Of a stretch of 64,000 nucleotides of DNA, positions 33,817 through 45,169 are shown piece after piece. The DNA is taken from positions 620,001 to 684,000 of the forward strand of contig JAPDOI010000150.1 in NCBI GenBank assembly GCA_029168955.1, given 5' to 3'. How positions within the stretch are numbered: the stretch's first letter is position 1; each line of letters starts with the position of its first letter. The translations under genes and the position numbers were made by a program. Source of the stretch: Aplectana chamaeleonis (Eukaryota; Nematoda; Chromadorea; Rhabditida; Cosmocercidae). The notes beneath the pieces are model-generated. The model made no database searches and had not been told where the DNA came from. It worked only from the letters and a program-made list of their open reading frames with translations.

Positions 33817-34372
33817 GCCGCATTCAATGCGTGTCGAATATGCATTCAACTCCGAATGACCACACGCATCGAAAGGCTCTATCACCCAGGCACGCGCTCC
33901 AAAGCAGCAGCACGTGGTGCAAAAACTTTATAGCGGGAGAATGCGCCGCAGAATTTCAATCGCAGAGAGTACGTTTTGCAAGGTAGTCCAGCGCTATCGT
34001 AGCAGCACCACCCGACGCGGCCAGCTCGCCGAGCACCATCTGGGGCGGCCATCAGCGATTGGACGAGGCCTCCAGCGTCCGGGCGGGGTAAAGAACAACA
34101 AACTTGGGTAATTGAACCAGCAAAGCTGCTGACCTCTCAGTTCCGTCTCAGGAGTGCATCAGTGTACTTTCCTTTTTGGATCATCGTTTTGTCATCGTTC
34201 AGTTGAATGTTGCTTAACATGCCCGCATTGGACGGCTTATTTGTTGGGGCACCTGCTGTAATTTCCCAAAACACAGTAGGAGCACGTGCTCCCCCGAGCA
34301 GCACGTTCCCTGACTGTACTGAAAACCACCTTGTCTTCGAGTTGAATGCATATTCGACACGCATTGAATGTG
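33817..34372. repeat. Inverted pair of a 32-bp identical segment
   Basis: CATTCAATGCGTGTCGAATA followed by TGCATTCAACTC near 33821-33852 recurs exactly inverted near 34340-34371. The sequence between them, and the surrounding open frames, carry no known domain. Weaker pairing outside (GTCGACAGC, CCACCTG) suggests remnants of a longer TIR. Confidence 0.65.
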
Positions 34373-34399
34373 GCAATTGTCTGAGTTGCTGGTTGCTCG

Positions 34400-35396
34400 A
34401 GAAACAGGTGGTTCAACCAGCTGTCGACATTTGTTGCTTGCCTGAGTGAGTACCTGAGTGGGGATTAAGTTTCCACTGCGAGCAGTCTTACCGGATAGCT
34501 TCGCAAGTGCAGACCATCATCGGCCCGCTATTACCAGAGAGGCAACTGGTCGAAAGGTCGTCGACTATTTCTTCCTGGTTGAGGAGGAAAGCATTACCGA
34601 AGAGCCACTCGGGTGACACCTCTATCGTGTACTGTTAGAAAGCAGTCGCAACTTACAGAATTGCGAGTCCTGAAACGCCACTCCCTCTTCATGACCGCCG
34701 GGTTTCTACGAGTAATAGCAATGAAATGAGATCTCTGCTGCTCTCAGTATTCAATAGTGGAATGATATTAGTATAATCTCAATAGATCGATGAAAAATAA
34801 GCGCTGATAGTGGCTCAATCAGCTCAGAACGTCGGAGGAGCCGTGTGCCCGGGAATTTCCGCGGACTCAAGGGCGAGCGGCAGGGGCCATGTTTTGCGGG
34901 CGGAGAATCATCAGGTGCGAGGCGTGGGCGCCACCAAATTTCGTTAGCTTGGTCCTGCAGGGAGAAATTTGCGAAACAGAGGAAAACATGTTCGCTTGGG
35001 CAAATCGCATCACACGTTGAACGCCAGAATCAAACCCGTGCCAACATACGGAGCACAATTTTATGGTGACTTTCTGCTGCAAGGCACCACTCGGAGTAAG
35101 TACCTTACATCATCGCGCACTTCGCGGGAGTGGCAGTAAGGTAAGTTCCCCAGCCTATCGATTAGACTTTTGAATGGGACACCCACACCATGGGGTTCGG
35201 AAAATTTTGGAGAGGGGTATAGCACCCGCCCAGGGTGTTAGGAGAGGTGGTTCCCGGAGATCGTTATACAAGGAATCAATGGTTGAAGCGATGACACAAC
35301 GCCGGAGATGTTCTGCCCGGGCCTGGGGCCCTTTTTGGTTGGATGTGTGTCCGGGCGTCGCGCCCATTATGAGTTGTGGGGCTGGGGCGGGGACCT
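34400..35396. other. Unassigned stretch
   Basis: Short overlapping open frames only. Nothing recognised. Confidence 0.4.
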
Positions 35397-35573
35397 GGGG
35401 TGCGTTCCAGAACATTCCCATGGCAAAGCGCGTCCACATGGGGAAACGTAGCCACGGCCACGTGGGAGCAATTTTCAGTTATAATTCGCATCCATGGAAA
35501 GCAAATTTGTCCATGGTGAGGTTGCTCTTTCCTCCCACGGGCGTCGTGGGGAACGTTTTTGGAACGCAACCCC
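35397..35573. mobile_element. MITE family D, copy 2
   Basis: The ends are GGGGTGCGTTCCAGAACATT and the inverse TTTGGAACGCAACCCC. The interior ATAATTCGCATCCATGGAAA and CCATGGCAAAGCGCGTCCA match copies 1 and 3. Confidence 0.85.
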
Positions 35574-35826
35574 TGTACGGCGCCAGGCGCAGAGGGGAGC
35601 CTCGCCTCGCTAAGTGGTGGTACGGGGGCGCGGCTCTCCGACGTTCTCAGAGGATGCCCATTATTCGTCCCAGCCTACTGCGCTCTGCGCCTGCGTCGCG
35701 ATGGTTGACAAATCTCAATGGGGCAGCGGCAGCAGCTCCTACATCTGACTCGAGAAGCCTTTGAATTATGGTTAGGTGAGGAAATGGGTGCTACGCTTCT
35801 GACAGAAGCATTTTCCAGCAATCGAC

Positions 35827-36108
35827 TAGGAAGTATGAAGTGAAATAACCGAAAAATGCGATTTGGTGGTCGATTCATTTACACAAGCTCCTCCGTTAAA
35901 CTTACCAAAACGAAACCAAGCGCGCAACGGAAACATTAGGCCATTTTTGAAAGCTGTAATGAGGGAATCAGCATAGGTCAAACTAGGTGAACGCGACAGC
36001 TTCATTCCATGTCGTGCTTGGTTTCGGTTTTGATAGTTTAACTGAGAAGCTTGTGAAATGATCAGACCACCAAATCGCATTTTCGGTTACTTGCAATTTC
36101 ACTTCCTA
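35827..36108. mobile_element. TIR element with ~85-bp arms, 282 bp
   Basis: TAGGAAGT, then ACCGAAAAATGCGATTTGGT and AAACGAAACCAAGCGC on the left, are mirrored by GCTTGGTTTCGGTTTTGAT, ACCACCAAATCGCATTTTCG and ACTTCCTA on the right. It is almost all arm, so it folds into one long hairpin. Confidence 0.8.
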
Positions 36109-36386
36109 ACTTTTTCATTTTTCCAGCTTATTTCACGCCAAATCTTTTAAGAAATTTCAAGATATTTTTGAAGTTTTTTTCACTATCACTAAATCGTTAC
36201 TTTTTGCCAGGAAGCTAAATTTTTAGAAATTTCCCATATTTTTCCCTGAAAGGTTCCTTTTCTGACTTCAATAATTTCGCTCAACGATTTGCATTTCGGA
36301 ATGATGAAGCATCTAACAGACGATATTGTCGTATGAGTACAATTTTTAAACCTACGACTTACAAACCATAAAAAAATTAAAACTCA
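36109..36386. other. Unassigned AT-rich gap
   Basis: T-rich with no features. Confidence 0.4.
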
Positions 36387-36670
36387 TTGCCGCATTTTGG
36401 TGCAACATGAGAAGAACTCGATATTATTGATCATTAATATTTGATCTTGCATGATGAGAAAAATTTCCCAAACAGGTGACTTGGTAGAGCCATCAAAATC
36501 ATTGTGGCAGTTTGTGCAACAGGCGAAAAAATCAATACTATTGATTGGTATTTATCGATACATAACTGATGAGCAGAAATTTCCCCAACCAAGAAAACCA
36601 ATCCCACCAGCAATCACCACTCCCTCGCCGCATTTTGTGCAAAAAGCGCGAAAATCGATAATATTGGTTA
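36387..36670. repeat. Imperfect tandem repeat (~120 bp units) cut by the gypsy LTR
   Basis: Three units start with CATTGCCGCATTTTGGTGCA (36387), CATTGTGGCAGTTTGTGCAA (about 36501) and CTCGCCGCATTTTGTGCAAA (about 36631). Units 1 and 2 end in GATGAG(C)A...AAATTTCCC. Unit 3 stops at the LTR start. The sequence after the 3' LTR (44995 onward, ATTATAGATCGATGACATGT, then CATGAGTAAGAAATC) resembles the missing second half. Confidence 0.6.
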
Positions 36671-37028
36671 TGTTGTGGTCAGACAGATCACGTCCAGCAA
36701 AACGCCGTGATCTGGGCGGGAGGAGTTGACCAATAAGGGTCGGCTCGATACCCGGAAGTACCGCCCACCGCCCAGGTCTGGTTGCCCCACCTCCTGTTCG
36801 AGAATCATCTACAGTTCGTCTACGGCCGCACCAGCCGAGCCACTCACCGGGTCTCATCGTTCAGCCCACCTCATTTATGGGCATTTCATAAATCACATTC
36901 ATTTATTTGCAATAAATCATTATAACTATCTTTGTGTCTCAAATTCCATCCCCACGATCGGTTAGTGCCGTAAATTTCTTTATTCGCTCGAAAGAATTGT
37001 TTGCGTTGAAGAAATCTGGCCCGGTACA
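36671..37028 (+). repeat. 5' LTR of gypsy element 1
   Basis: It starts TGTTGTGGTCAGACAGATC and ends TGGCCCGGTACA. It matches 44626-44994 across its length with small indels. AATAAATCAT near 36910 could serve as a polyadenylation signal (AATAAA). Confidence 0.9.
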
Positions 37029-37457
37029 TGGGGGCCGAACCAGTCGAGCAATAGAAGTTAACGGCAAATATCGAGCAAAAACTGGAGCAGATAAACTAGG
37101 CCTAGGCTGGATAAGAGAAGATTGGAATCTAAGGTCCTAGATCCAGAGGACCCGAGAAGATTAAAGAAAGTGTTGTGAGAAATAGGTGGAGAGTGAGGTG
37201 CAGGAACCGGAAGTGGAGAGAGGGGTGGTGAGACGGTCGATTGAGCATCCACAGATCAGGGTGGCAGGCCAGTGGTGATCGATCGCGGTGATAGTGGTCA
37301 GTGGAGGCGCAGAGTAAAGTCGCCAATTGCACCTGTAGGGAATTGGAGAACGAGGGAACATTGAGAGGAGGTGCACAGTAAGCCGCCCGTAAGTGTTCCA
37401 GGGACTCCATAGTAATCGGAAAAGGGTTCAAAAATTCCACCAGATATTGAGATTCCA

Positions 37458-39253
37458 TTGATCAAATTTTGTGTTTTGCTGTCGATCACGTCCGATATAC
37501 CCCTCAGTTGTGAAGAAATGGATGTTTCCGAACAGCAATCCCGGTATTCCAGAGACGTATGGCTTCGAAGGACAAACACGATGCTCACATGGAAACCGGA
37601 CAAGATGGAACTGGAGCGTCACAGGTTAGCTAGAAGACATTGGTGTTTTCGACATTGTTGATGTTAGGGAAGAAATTTTTTGAGGGCAGTTAAAAGAATT
37701 AGAGGCAGTAACCGGAAAGAGTGGGGGGAAGACCTTTTGGAGGCACGCATTGGCTCGGAAATACAGGACACAGTTGGCGCATGTTTTTGGAAAAAGAAGT
37801 GGCTCAGGCTTGCAAAATTCTTGAGGACCTCGCAGCCAAATGTGACGGGGTACAAACAATTCCGGGCGTCAAATGTTTCGTGCTATACAAAGTAAAAGGA
37901 ATTGAATCACTAGATGACTTTAGGAAGATTATTTTGCCACCACAGAAAGGGGACGGAGATTTACTTGCAGACATATGTGGAATGTTTCAGACAGGACGTG
38001 TCGAAGGTGAGAGTCAGTCTTGGGGGAGATCCAGAAATCGATGACTCAAGTGCTATGTCGCAAGCCGTCGGATGAAGACGATGACGCTGAGATGGACACG
38101 CGGGAAATGGTAGGCGAGGCAACACAACATGTGAAAATGGGAATTACAGAGTTTTGTAAATGATGGGTTTCAGAGCGACGCTGATGATGACGGAAAGAGC
38201 CAGCTCGGACTGAGGTGCCATATCCGCGCAACACTGGAGTCAGCCACTGGGAACATGTGGTGGAAAGAAGGCAGCAAAGGAACAAGGTCAGGACTCCGTT
38301 CGAATTTTTTGGCTATGATGCAGGCTGAAATGCGTGTGTAAACCCGGGGAATGTTGAGAGGGAACAGATCAGAAAATTTCAAAGGAATTCATTCGTCGGT
38401 TTAACAGAAAGTATAGAAATGTTATTTTTTGATGATGGTACCCTCATTGACATTCTCGGTGCCGAATCATGTCTGGAAGGCGAGGAGCAAAGAGTGTTTT
38501 CCTATCGTTACCCAGGGAAAGTGAGAGCTAGAGGGTTTGATGCCGTGGTAACCGAACTAGGGAAATTTTTGTCCAAATGATTCAACTGCAGGTCGTCTTT
38601 CCGGGCCCTTACAGAGTTAAGGAATCTGAAGAAGAGAGTGGGTCAAAAGTGTGTCAGATTTCTGTGTGGCGTTGGAGAAATTGGGACGTCAAGCGAATCC
38701 TTCATGCACTTTTGCGCGATAGATCCATGGAATACGCGCAGATTCTACTAGATAATCTTGCAGTAGATTGGCCGGAACATCGTACAGCTTTTAGGCGCAC
38801 TCCATAAAGTAGATCCCAAGGAGGCTTATGATTCAGTGAAAGAATTGGCTTTGAGCATTGAACAGTCCAAGTCAATGTGGGGGAGGTCAGTGATAGTAAA
38901 CGGAAAGGTGGAAGCGAGACGGTTGGAAGCGAAGATCTTTCATGTACCAGGAAGGGACCAGAAATACGAATTTTCAGCGCCCATCAAGACAAGATGGTTA
39001 CGGCGACAATGGACCTAGGTTGAGTATGGAACCGGAAAGACAGGACGTTAGGCGTGCGCAGATAGAAAGACCGGGCCCACGAGGGGCGATAGGGAATAGT
39101 GAAAACCAGAGAGATAATAACAGTTCAGGAAAGGGCGGTAGAAAATGTTACAATTGCTCCAAGTTCGGACATGTAGCAAAGCGATTGTCCTGTAAGGAAG
39201 CCAGTGGTGAAGCAAATCCCGGGAATAGGGAGGTGAAGCGCGAATCCAAGTGA
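37458..39253 (+). pseudogene. Gag remnant of gypsy element 1
   Basis: Open pieces at 37458-37661, 37721-38044, 38577-38807, 38836-39018 and 38942-39253 together read as a gag-like protein in several frames. The last contains CYNCSKFGHVAKRLSC (39146-39193), a nucleocapsid zinc knuckle. The spacing after the His is six residues instead of four, so the knuckle is altered. The likely start is the Met in EEMDVSEQQSRYS near 37518. Confidence 0.7.
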
Positions 39254-39329
39254 GAGATTCCCATTTGGCAAGAGGTGATTGCAAAAGCGAGGAGTTTGGG
39301 AATAAGGACCCCCAAAGCAGTCAGAGGAA

Positions 39330-42240
39330 AACACTATCCTTATTGGTGGGACAAAGAACAGGATGGGCTAATTTGTTTGGCAGAATCGCGTGCGGAAGAC
39401 AGTTCTTGACACAGGGTCCATGATTAGTATAGTTCCGGTAGGTATTTTGGCCCACGCGCAAAGGACTGGAGTCGATATGAGGCACACACTTCTATATGCT
39501 TTCGGAAAAAGGTATGGTGCCAGTATATGATGCATCTAGTAACCGGCATGGAGCTTTTTGGGAGCTGTCATGGATTAGAACGGAACTGGAGGAGGTAAAA
39601 ACAGCGGATGTAGCTTTCCATATTGCAGATACCAATGATAAGGGAGATCTTGTTAGGCACAAATGCCTTTGGAAAACTTAGGAGTGCAGTTAATCCTCTC
39701 ACCCGACAAAGTTCTGCGAAAGGGAATAGAAGACGTTGAAAGGAAAGTGGGTGGTTACAAGAAGAAGGATATAGAGTTTGCACAATAATTTTTAGTCCTG
39801 ATGAATGGATGGGGCTGCGAAGGTAGATCACCACTTGGCGAATCGAAACTGCATTCTCCAGTCTCAGGCCGCCAACCCCGCACGGCCAGCCGCACAGCGG
39901 TGCATGCGTCAGACTAGATCGAGATACGGAAACCATATATCCCTGCCCATGGTAAAGGTGCATAGTATCAGCGAAGTGTGAAGGTAATAGCGAAGAGAGG
40001 ATGAACGTGTTGTGTGGCCATCAAAAGACGGTGCGTAGCAGCAGGAGTTGTTAAGGTACGGAATCAGATAGTGGAACTACCCGTCATGAATGAGAGTGAA
40101 GTGCCTCTTGATTTTTAAGGAAGGTGAGGAAATAGGAGACTGAGGGAACAGAGAAGTGGAAAGAAAGATGGGAGGACTTGAATCCGAATTAATGATGGAT
40201 GGTGAAATGTTAGATGTGACTTCGGGAGAAGAGAGAAGAGAAATGTTGCACGAACAAGTGGAAAAGAGCTCGAAAGTGGAACAGTTAAGTGAGGATCATC
40301 AAAGGCCGTGTTAGATGACTTACCAGATGCGTTTGCTGTGTGCGATAGCAGAGTTAACAGGGACATAAACAGGGTGGAAATGGATATTGATACGGGAGAG
40401 CACAAACCCATCAAAATGAAGGCCAGACCCGTTCCCTTGGGATTCGGAAAAAGCTCAGAGAACTGCACCGGTTGACCTGGAAAATAGGAAAATCACTAGA
40501 AAAAAGCAGTTCCGGAGTGGGCGTTCCCAATCATGTACTGGTAGAAAGAAAGGATAACAGTCTAAGACTTTGTGTGGACTACCGGGAATTGAATAAAAAG
40601 AATCAAGTTAGAACTCTTACCCGCTACCTGACGATTGACATAGTATTGCAAAGTCTGTCCGGAAAAGTCGTATTTCTTTCACGCTCGATCTCTGCAGTGG
40701 ATATTGGCAAATTCCGTTAACCCTCGAAGCGCGAGAAAAATCAGCTTTTACGACCACAGAGGGACTGTTCCAGTTTACGGTTACCCCCGTTTAAAGGGTT
40801 GAGTACAAGTCCCCCGGTTTTCCAGCGATTAATGGACTCCGGTGCTGCATGAGGTGTTGCAGGAACAGAGGTTTTTTGCTACATTGATGACATCATCATT
40901 TGCACGAGCTCGCGAGAACGTCATATAGAACTTGTTAAGAAAGGTCTGTACGCTATTGCGGGATGCGGGGCTCGAGTTAAAGGCACAGTCCAACCTCCAG
41001 AGGTAATTTTTGATATTTTGGTCCGGTCGCCGTGTATAACCCAACCCTGCCAAGCGCGAAATCTCAGTTCTGCTCAAATAAACGAGAAAAAGCTAGGAAA
41101 AAGTCGGCCACGCCCCTTTGAAAGAAAAAATGGGTAACGCCCACGTTGCCAGGTTTCCGACCTCAACAGGGAAGAGACGTGCGAATGATTTTTGTTCAAA
41201 ATCCATATGTTCTTCCTTTTGTTTTTCGGTCTGGCTTGACATATTGTGACCGTGATACAGAATGATGGCTGCGAATAACGAGAAAATACAGGCTCAGCGA
41301 GACAACTCGTCCGCGAACTTCTAGCTAGTTCGTATTCAAACTTTTTGAGAACCGTAACTCAGTTTGTAGTGAGTTCTGAGCGATTCTGAAGACACCATTG
41401 TGATCAGCGTGAAATTTTCTCCAAGATAGGCTAAAATACGAAAAATCGATTCTGAGCTTGGACTGTGGCTTTAAAAGGCACAGAAATGCGTCCTATTGCA
41501 AACCAGAGTTAGTTTTCTCGGACACGTTATTGACAGCCAGGAGTATCCACATTACGGATCCGAAAAAGTGGAAGCCATCCGGAAAATACGTAATGAGAAT
41601 TGCCCAGGAATGCAAAAGAATTACGAACGTTCCTCAGAATGGCATCTTTTTATCGGAAATTTTTGCCTAGGATTCGCGAAGGTGGCTGGGTGTCTGTTTT
41701 TCTTTAACGTCAGCGAAATCAGGTTGGAACTGGACCAGTGAACATGAGCTGGCTTTCAAAATATCAAGAAAATGATCTCATGCTCGCCAGTACTTATGCA
41801 ACCAGAACATAGAGAAAGCTAGGGGACGGTTCGAGACGCTTTTCATTATTTGTACGGATGCATCCACGTTTGGACTAGGGAGCAGTTCTGTCGCAGGAAG
41901 GAGATGACAGTCAGCTTCACCCAGTGTACTTTTTTGCGTCAAAAAGGGTTAAGCAAGGGCTGAAAGAAGTAATATCATGTAACGGATCTCGAAGCATTAG
42001 CAGTAGTTTTTGCCGTGAGGCGATTTCATATGTTTATTTATGATTGCCGACGGTAATAATCGACAGATCATCAGCCGTTGACGGCGTTGTTCAACCACAG
42101 CAACGTAAGGTCGGCAAAGTGGTTTTGCGCTGGTCCTTGGAGCTGCAACGATATAAACCTGGAAATAAAAAGTATGTAAAAGGTAAAAATAACGTGGTAG
42201 CGGATGCACTCAGTAGAGGAGTAGCACAGTGGAATGGTGT
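39330..42240 (+). pseudogene. Protease, reverse transcriptase and RNase H remnant of gypsy element 1
   Basis: Protease is marked by LDTGSMISIVP with the catalytic Asp codon at 39408-39410. RT begins with VLVERKDNSLRLCVDYRELN (near 40540-40600). Its catalytic CYIDDIIICT box lies at 40877-40906, with both Asp intact. Just after GLELKA the frame is interrupted by the MITE at 40977-41474 and resumes with QTRVSFLGHVIDSQ (from about 41500). RNase H is recognised by CTDASTFGLG (41851 onward) and YFASKRVKQG. YVKGKNNVVADALSRG at 42175-42225 is the usual RNase H end. Frameshifts separate the segments. Confidence 0.85.
40977..41474. mobile_element. TTAA MITE, family C, nested in the RT
   Basis: TTAA lies at both borders (40977-40980 and 41471-41474). 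The termini are AGGCACAGTCCAACCTCC and the inverse of GCTTGGACTGTGGCT. Removing the insert restores the RT reading GLELKAQ before LLQTRVSFLGH, apart from one extra A, so the empty site is known from the protein. By chance the host sequence after the TTAA (AGGCACAG) equals the element's own first eight bases. Confidence 0.88.
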
Positions 42241-42269
42241 CTAGAATCTCTGCAGGGAGTCAACGAGGC

Positions 42270-43450
42270 TGTGGTGAATGCAAATACGAGCACAGGAGAA
42301 GACCAAATGGATGGAAGAATTGGAAAAAGATGAGGATTTTCGCATATATTTTGGAAGCTATGGAAGAGGGAAATAGAGAAGGGCATGATAGGTCTGCGAG
42401 GCACAAGAAAACCAGTGCGTGTAGCGGATTTCATAGTCGATGATGGAGAAGCTGAAAATGTACCAGCCAATCTGATGTGGAACGCTTGGTGTTTGTGGTG
42501 CCAGAAAGTGCGCGGTATGAAGGATTTTCCATGAGGCGCACGCTGGGGACTTTTGCAGGACACTTTAGCGCGCATAAGTTGTTGAACAAGCTCAAGAAGC
42601 TTAAGTATTTTTGGCCTTCTATGGTGCAAGATATCCTGAAGTGGACAAAGCGAATGCCAGAAGTGCTTTGTAAGTAATCCTAGATCGGTAACTTCACCGC
42701 CGTTGAAACCCATTGTAACCCGGAAAACCATACGAAATCGTTGGAGTGGGATATACTAGGAATTAGGGATGACATCTAGTGGAAATCGCTGCGCTGTAAC
42801 GGTTATAGATCACTTTTTCGAAGTTCGCGGCAGCCTATCCAGTACCCGATAAAAAGCGCGGAAATAGTGGCAAAAGTGTTGTTTTCACGCTGGATAACAG
42901 AGGGATGTCGTTGGCCGAAAAGTATTCTGTCGGATAAAGGCGGAGAATTTGAAAATAGGGTTATGGAAGAACTGACGCGGATAACGAAAATAGGTCATGT
43001 AATACACGACAAAAGGCCATATAATCCGCGAGAGAATGGCATCACAGGAAAGGTTAAATGGTACTATAGTGGCGATGCTTAGGCGCGTAGTACCTGCGTT
43101 GTGCCGATGGAGTGGGACATGCGGTTACCTTTTGCATGTTTGCGTATAATGTGATGCCGCAGAGTTCCACAGGAAGAGAGCCCGTATTTTGTCTTTTACA
43201 TGGAAATGGACCCCGGATATCCTTCTGCGATAATCCTGAATGACCGAGTGTCATAGAGGTCGATGAAGCTCCCAAAAAGTTGGTGATCGTGTGTATATAG
43301 AGGGTCCCCGAATGGAGAAAAGCAGCAAGTTCCTATCTCCGAAATTTGTTTGCGAATGGGCAGGGGGCCATTTAAAGTGATTCAGACAGAGTATGAAAAT
43401 TCAGCACTGATCAATAGGATAGGCGAAAAATTCAGAACCTATTAAGGGTG
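42270..43450 (+). pseudogene. Integrase remnant of gypsy element 1
   Basis: The zinc-binding HHCC region reads GHFSAHKLLNKLKKLKYFWP followed by KWTKRMPEVLC (42555-42675); one of the two Cys positions is shifted. The catalytic core shows ILSDKGGEFENRVMEEL with the second Asp (about 42930-42980), then RPYNPRENGITGKVK (about 43014-43060). In gypsy integrases of this type the residue after ...NG.T is the catalytic Glu; here it is Gly. Even without the frameshifts this core would be inactive. Confidence 0.82.
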
Positions 43451-44625
43451 AGTTTTTGACATGTTAAGGAGTGGTACCGTCATGCATTCCAGATGATCGT
43501 ATAAGACACGGTAACGAACAGAGGAAAGAGAGGCAGAAAACCACAGGTTAAAGTGAGAAAGAATAATCAGTTGTTGTTTAAGAGGTGCAGTGATTCAGTC
43601 AAGGGAAGAAAAAGAGGCCATCTGAACTTTGCATGCAAAGAAGCGATGTCTGAAAAGATCACGAAACTTGGAAGAATTCCTGGAGTACAGTTCCCGGGCG
43701 CGCTAGCCAACAAACCGTTCGGAACCTTATGGAATGCCTGGAGGGCGGCAAGCATCTTCGTGCGCACGGATATTACCACCAGCATGAAGATCAAGTTTTG
43801 GAAAGAAGGAACAGTTTGCTTGGACGAGACTGCACTGCAAAAAGCTTCTTGGAGTGGCATTACGAGGACTGTTTCGGACTGGACCAGATTTCATATATGC
43901 ATGACCGAGGGAATCCAGAAAACACGAGAAAATCGGAAGACTACGGATTTGAAACGACTTACGATGCGGCACTGAAAAAGCTAAAGAAAGAACTCAGAGA
44001 TGCGGAAAAGGCGGAAGTAGACCGGTTAAAGGAAGGCCCAACAGCTTTTGCGGCTCACCTTCAGCGACACTACTCGAAAAAGACGGGTCAAAGAGAGGAA
44101 TCATAACCAAGGTCGCAAGGAGTTTCGGCGATTTGCGAGAGATTCCTAAACGAATGGACGGCGAACACGATATGTATTCTAGTATGGCCAATGGATAACA
44201 GGATGAAACAAGATGAAGTAGTGGAGATCGTGAGAGCATGTGAGAAGCACTTTGAAGATGGAGGTCGAGTGGTGACCACGCATGGCCCCAGTAATAAAAG
44301 AAGACAATAGAGGAATGGGAAGAAGATGGTGGAAGTCTGAGGAATACTGGACGATATGTTAGAAAAAGAGCAGGACTTGATCAATTTGTGAGCACAGCGA
44401 GCACAATAGTGAGGAATGGAAGAGTTTTTTGAGGTGGGAACTCCCGAGGCCCAACACTAGCATTCCATGGCACAGACGCAGACAGTGGGCTGCGCCCGAA
44501 AGCGCTATATGAGGCTATCAGAAGAAACTGCCCAGTAGTTTTACGCCAGAACTACAAAGACTTTGCATTACGAGGCTCCAGTACATTTCGAGTCGCCGAG
44601 GACGATCGACTGCGGAGGGGAGGCA
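43451..44625 (+). other. Unexplained 3' region of gypsy element 1
   Basis: Two overlapping plus frames (43553-43975 and 43729-44106) carry charged sequence such as AALKKLKKELRDAEKAEVDR, which is coiled-coil-like. There is no membrane segment or signal peptide, so there is no sign of an envelope gene. Similar extra ORFs occur in some nematode gypsy elements, but I cannot assign a function. Confidence 0.5.
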
Positions 44626-44994
44626 TGTTGTATTGGTCAGAACAGATCACGTCCAGTGAAACGCCGTGATCTGGGCGCGGAGGGTTGACCAATAAGAAGG
44701 TCGGCTCTGATACCTGGAAGTACCTGCCCACCGCCCAGGTCTGGTTGCTCCCACCCCCTGTTCGAGAATCATCTACATTCGTCTACTTGGCCGCACCCGC
44801 CGAGCCACTCACCGGGTCTCATCAGTTCAGCCCACCTCATTTATGGGCATTTCATAAATCACATTCATTTATTTGCAATAAATCATTCTAACTATCCTGT
44901 GTCTCCAAATTCCATCCCCACGATCGGTTGAGTGCCGTAAATTTCTATTCGCTCGAAAAGAATTGTTTGCGTTGAAGAACTCTGGCCCGGTACA
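44626..44994 (+). repeat. 3' LTR of gypsy element 1
   Basis: It starts TGTTGTATTGGTCAGAAC, ends TGGCCCGGTACA, and is preceded by the polypurine tract at 44611-44623. It differs from the 5' LTR by numerous one-base indels and substitutions, indicating a sizeable age. Confidence 0.9.
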
Positions 44995-45169
44995 ATTATA
45001 GATCGATGACATGTCATGAGTAAGAAATCTGACAAGTTCAGTACTTACCTCCGGACGACCTTGTGTTGATTGGCTGAAGACTCACCCACACACCCCGGTC
45101 TCCACAATATGCCGTAGCAGAAAAAAAGCAGTTTCCGTGCTCCACGGCTAATTTACAAGTATGTAAAGC

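Larger units (their letters stand above)
36671..44994 (+). mobile_element. Ty3/gypsy-type LTR retrotransposon, 8.3 kb, degenerate
   Basis: Two LTRs (358 and 369 bp) bracket gag, protease, reverse transcriptase, RNase H and integrase remnants in that order. Integrase after RNase H defines the gypsy rather than the copia layout. A purine tract (GGAGGGGAGG) lies directly before the 3' LTR. A candidate primer site (TGGGGGCCGAACC) follows the 5' LTR at 37029. A TTAA MITE sits in the RT. About 1.1 kb between integrase and the 3' LTR is unexplained. Frames are broken throughout. The 4-5 bp next to the LTRs (GGTTA and ATTAT) do not match well, so the target duplication is eroded. Confidence 0.9.

Noticed and set aside
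35174..35764. 196-codon plus-strand frame
   Set aside because: Much of it runs through the family-D MITE at 35397-35573, so the frame is accidental.
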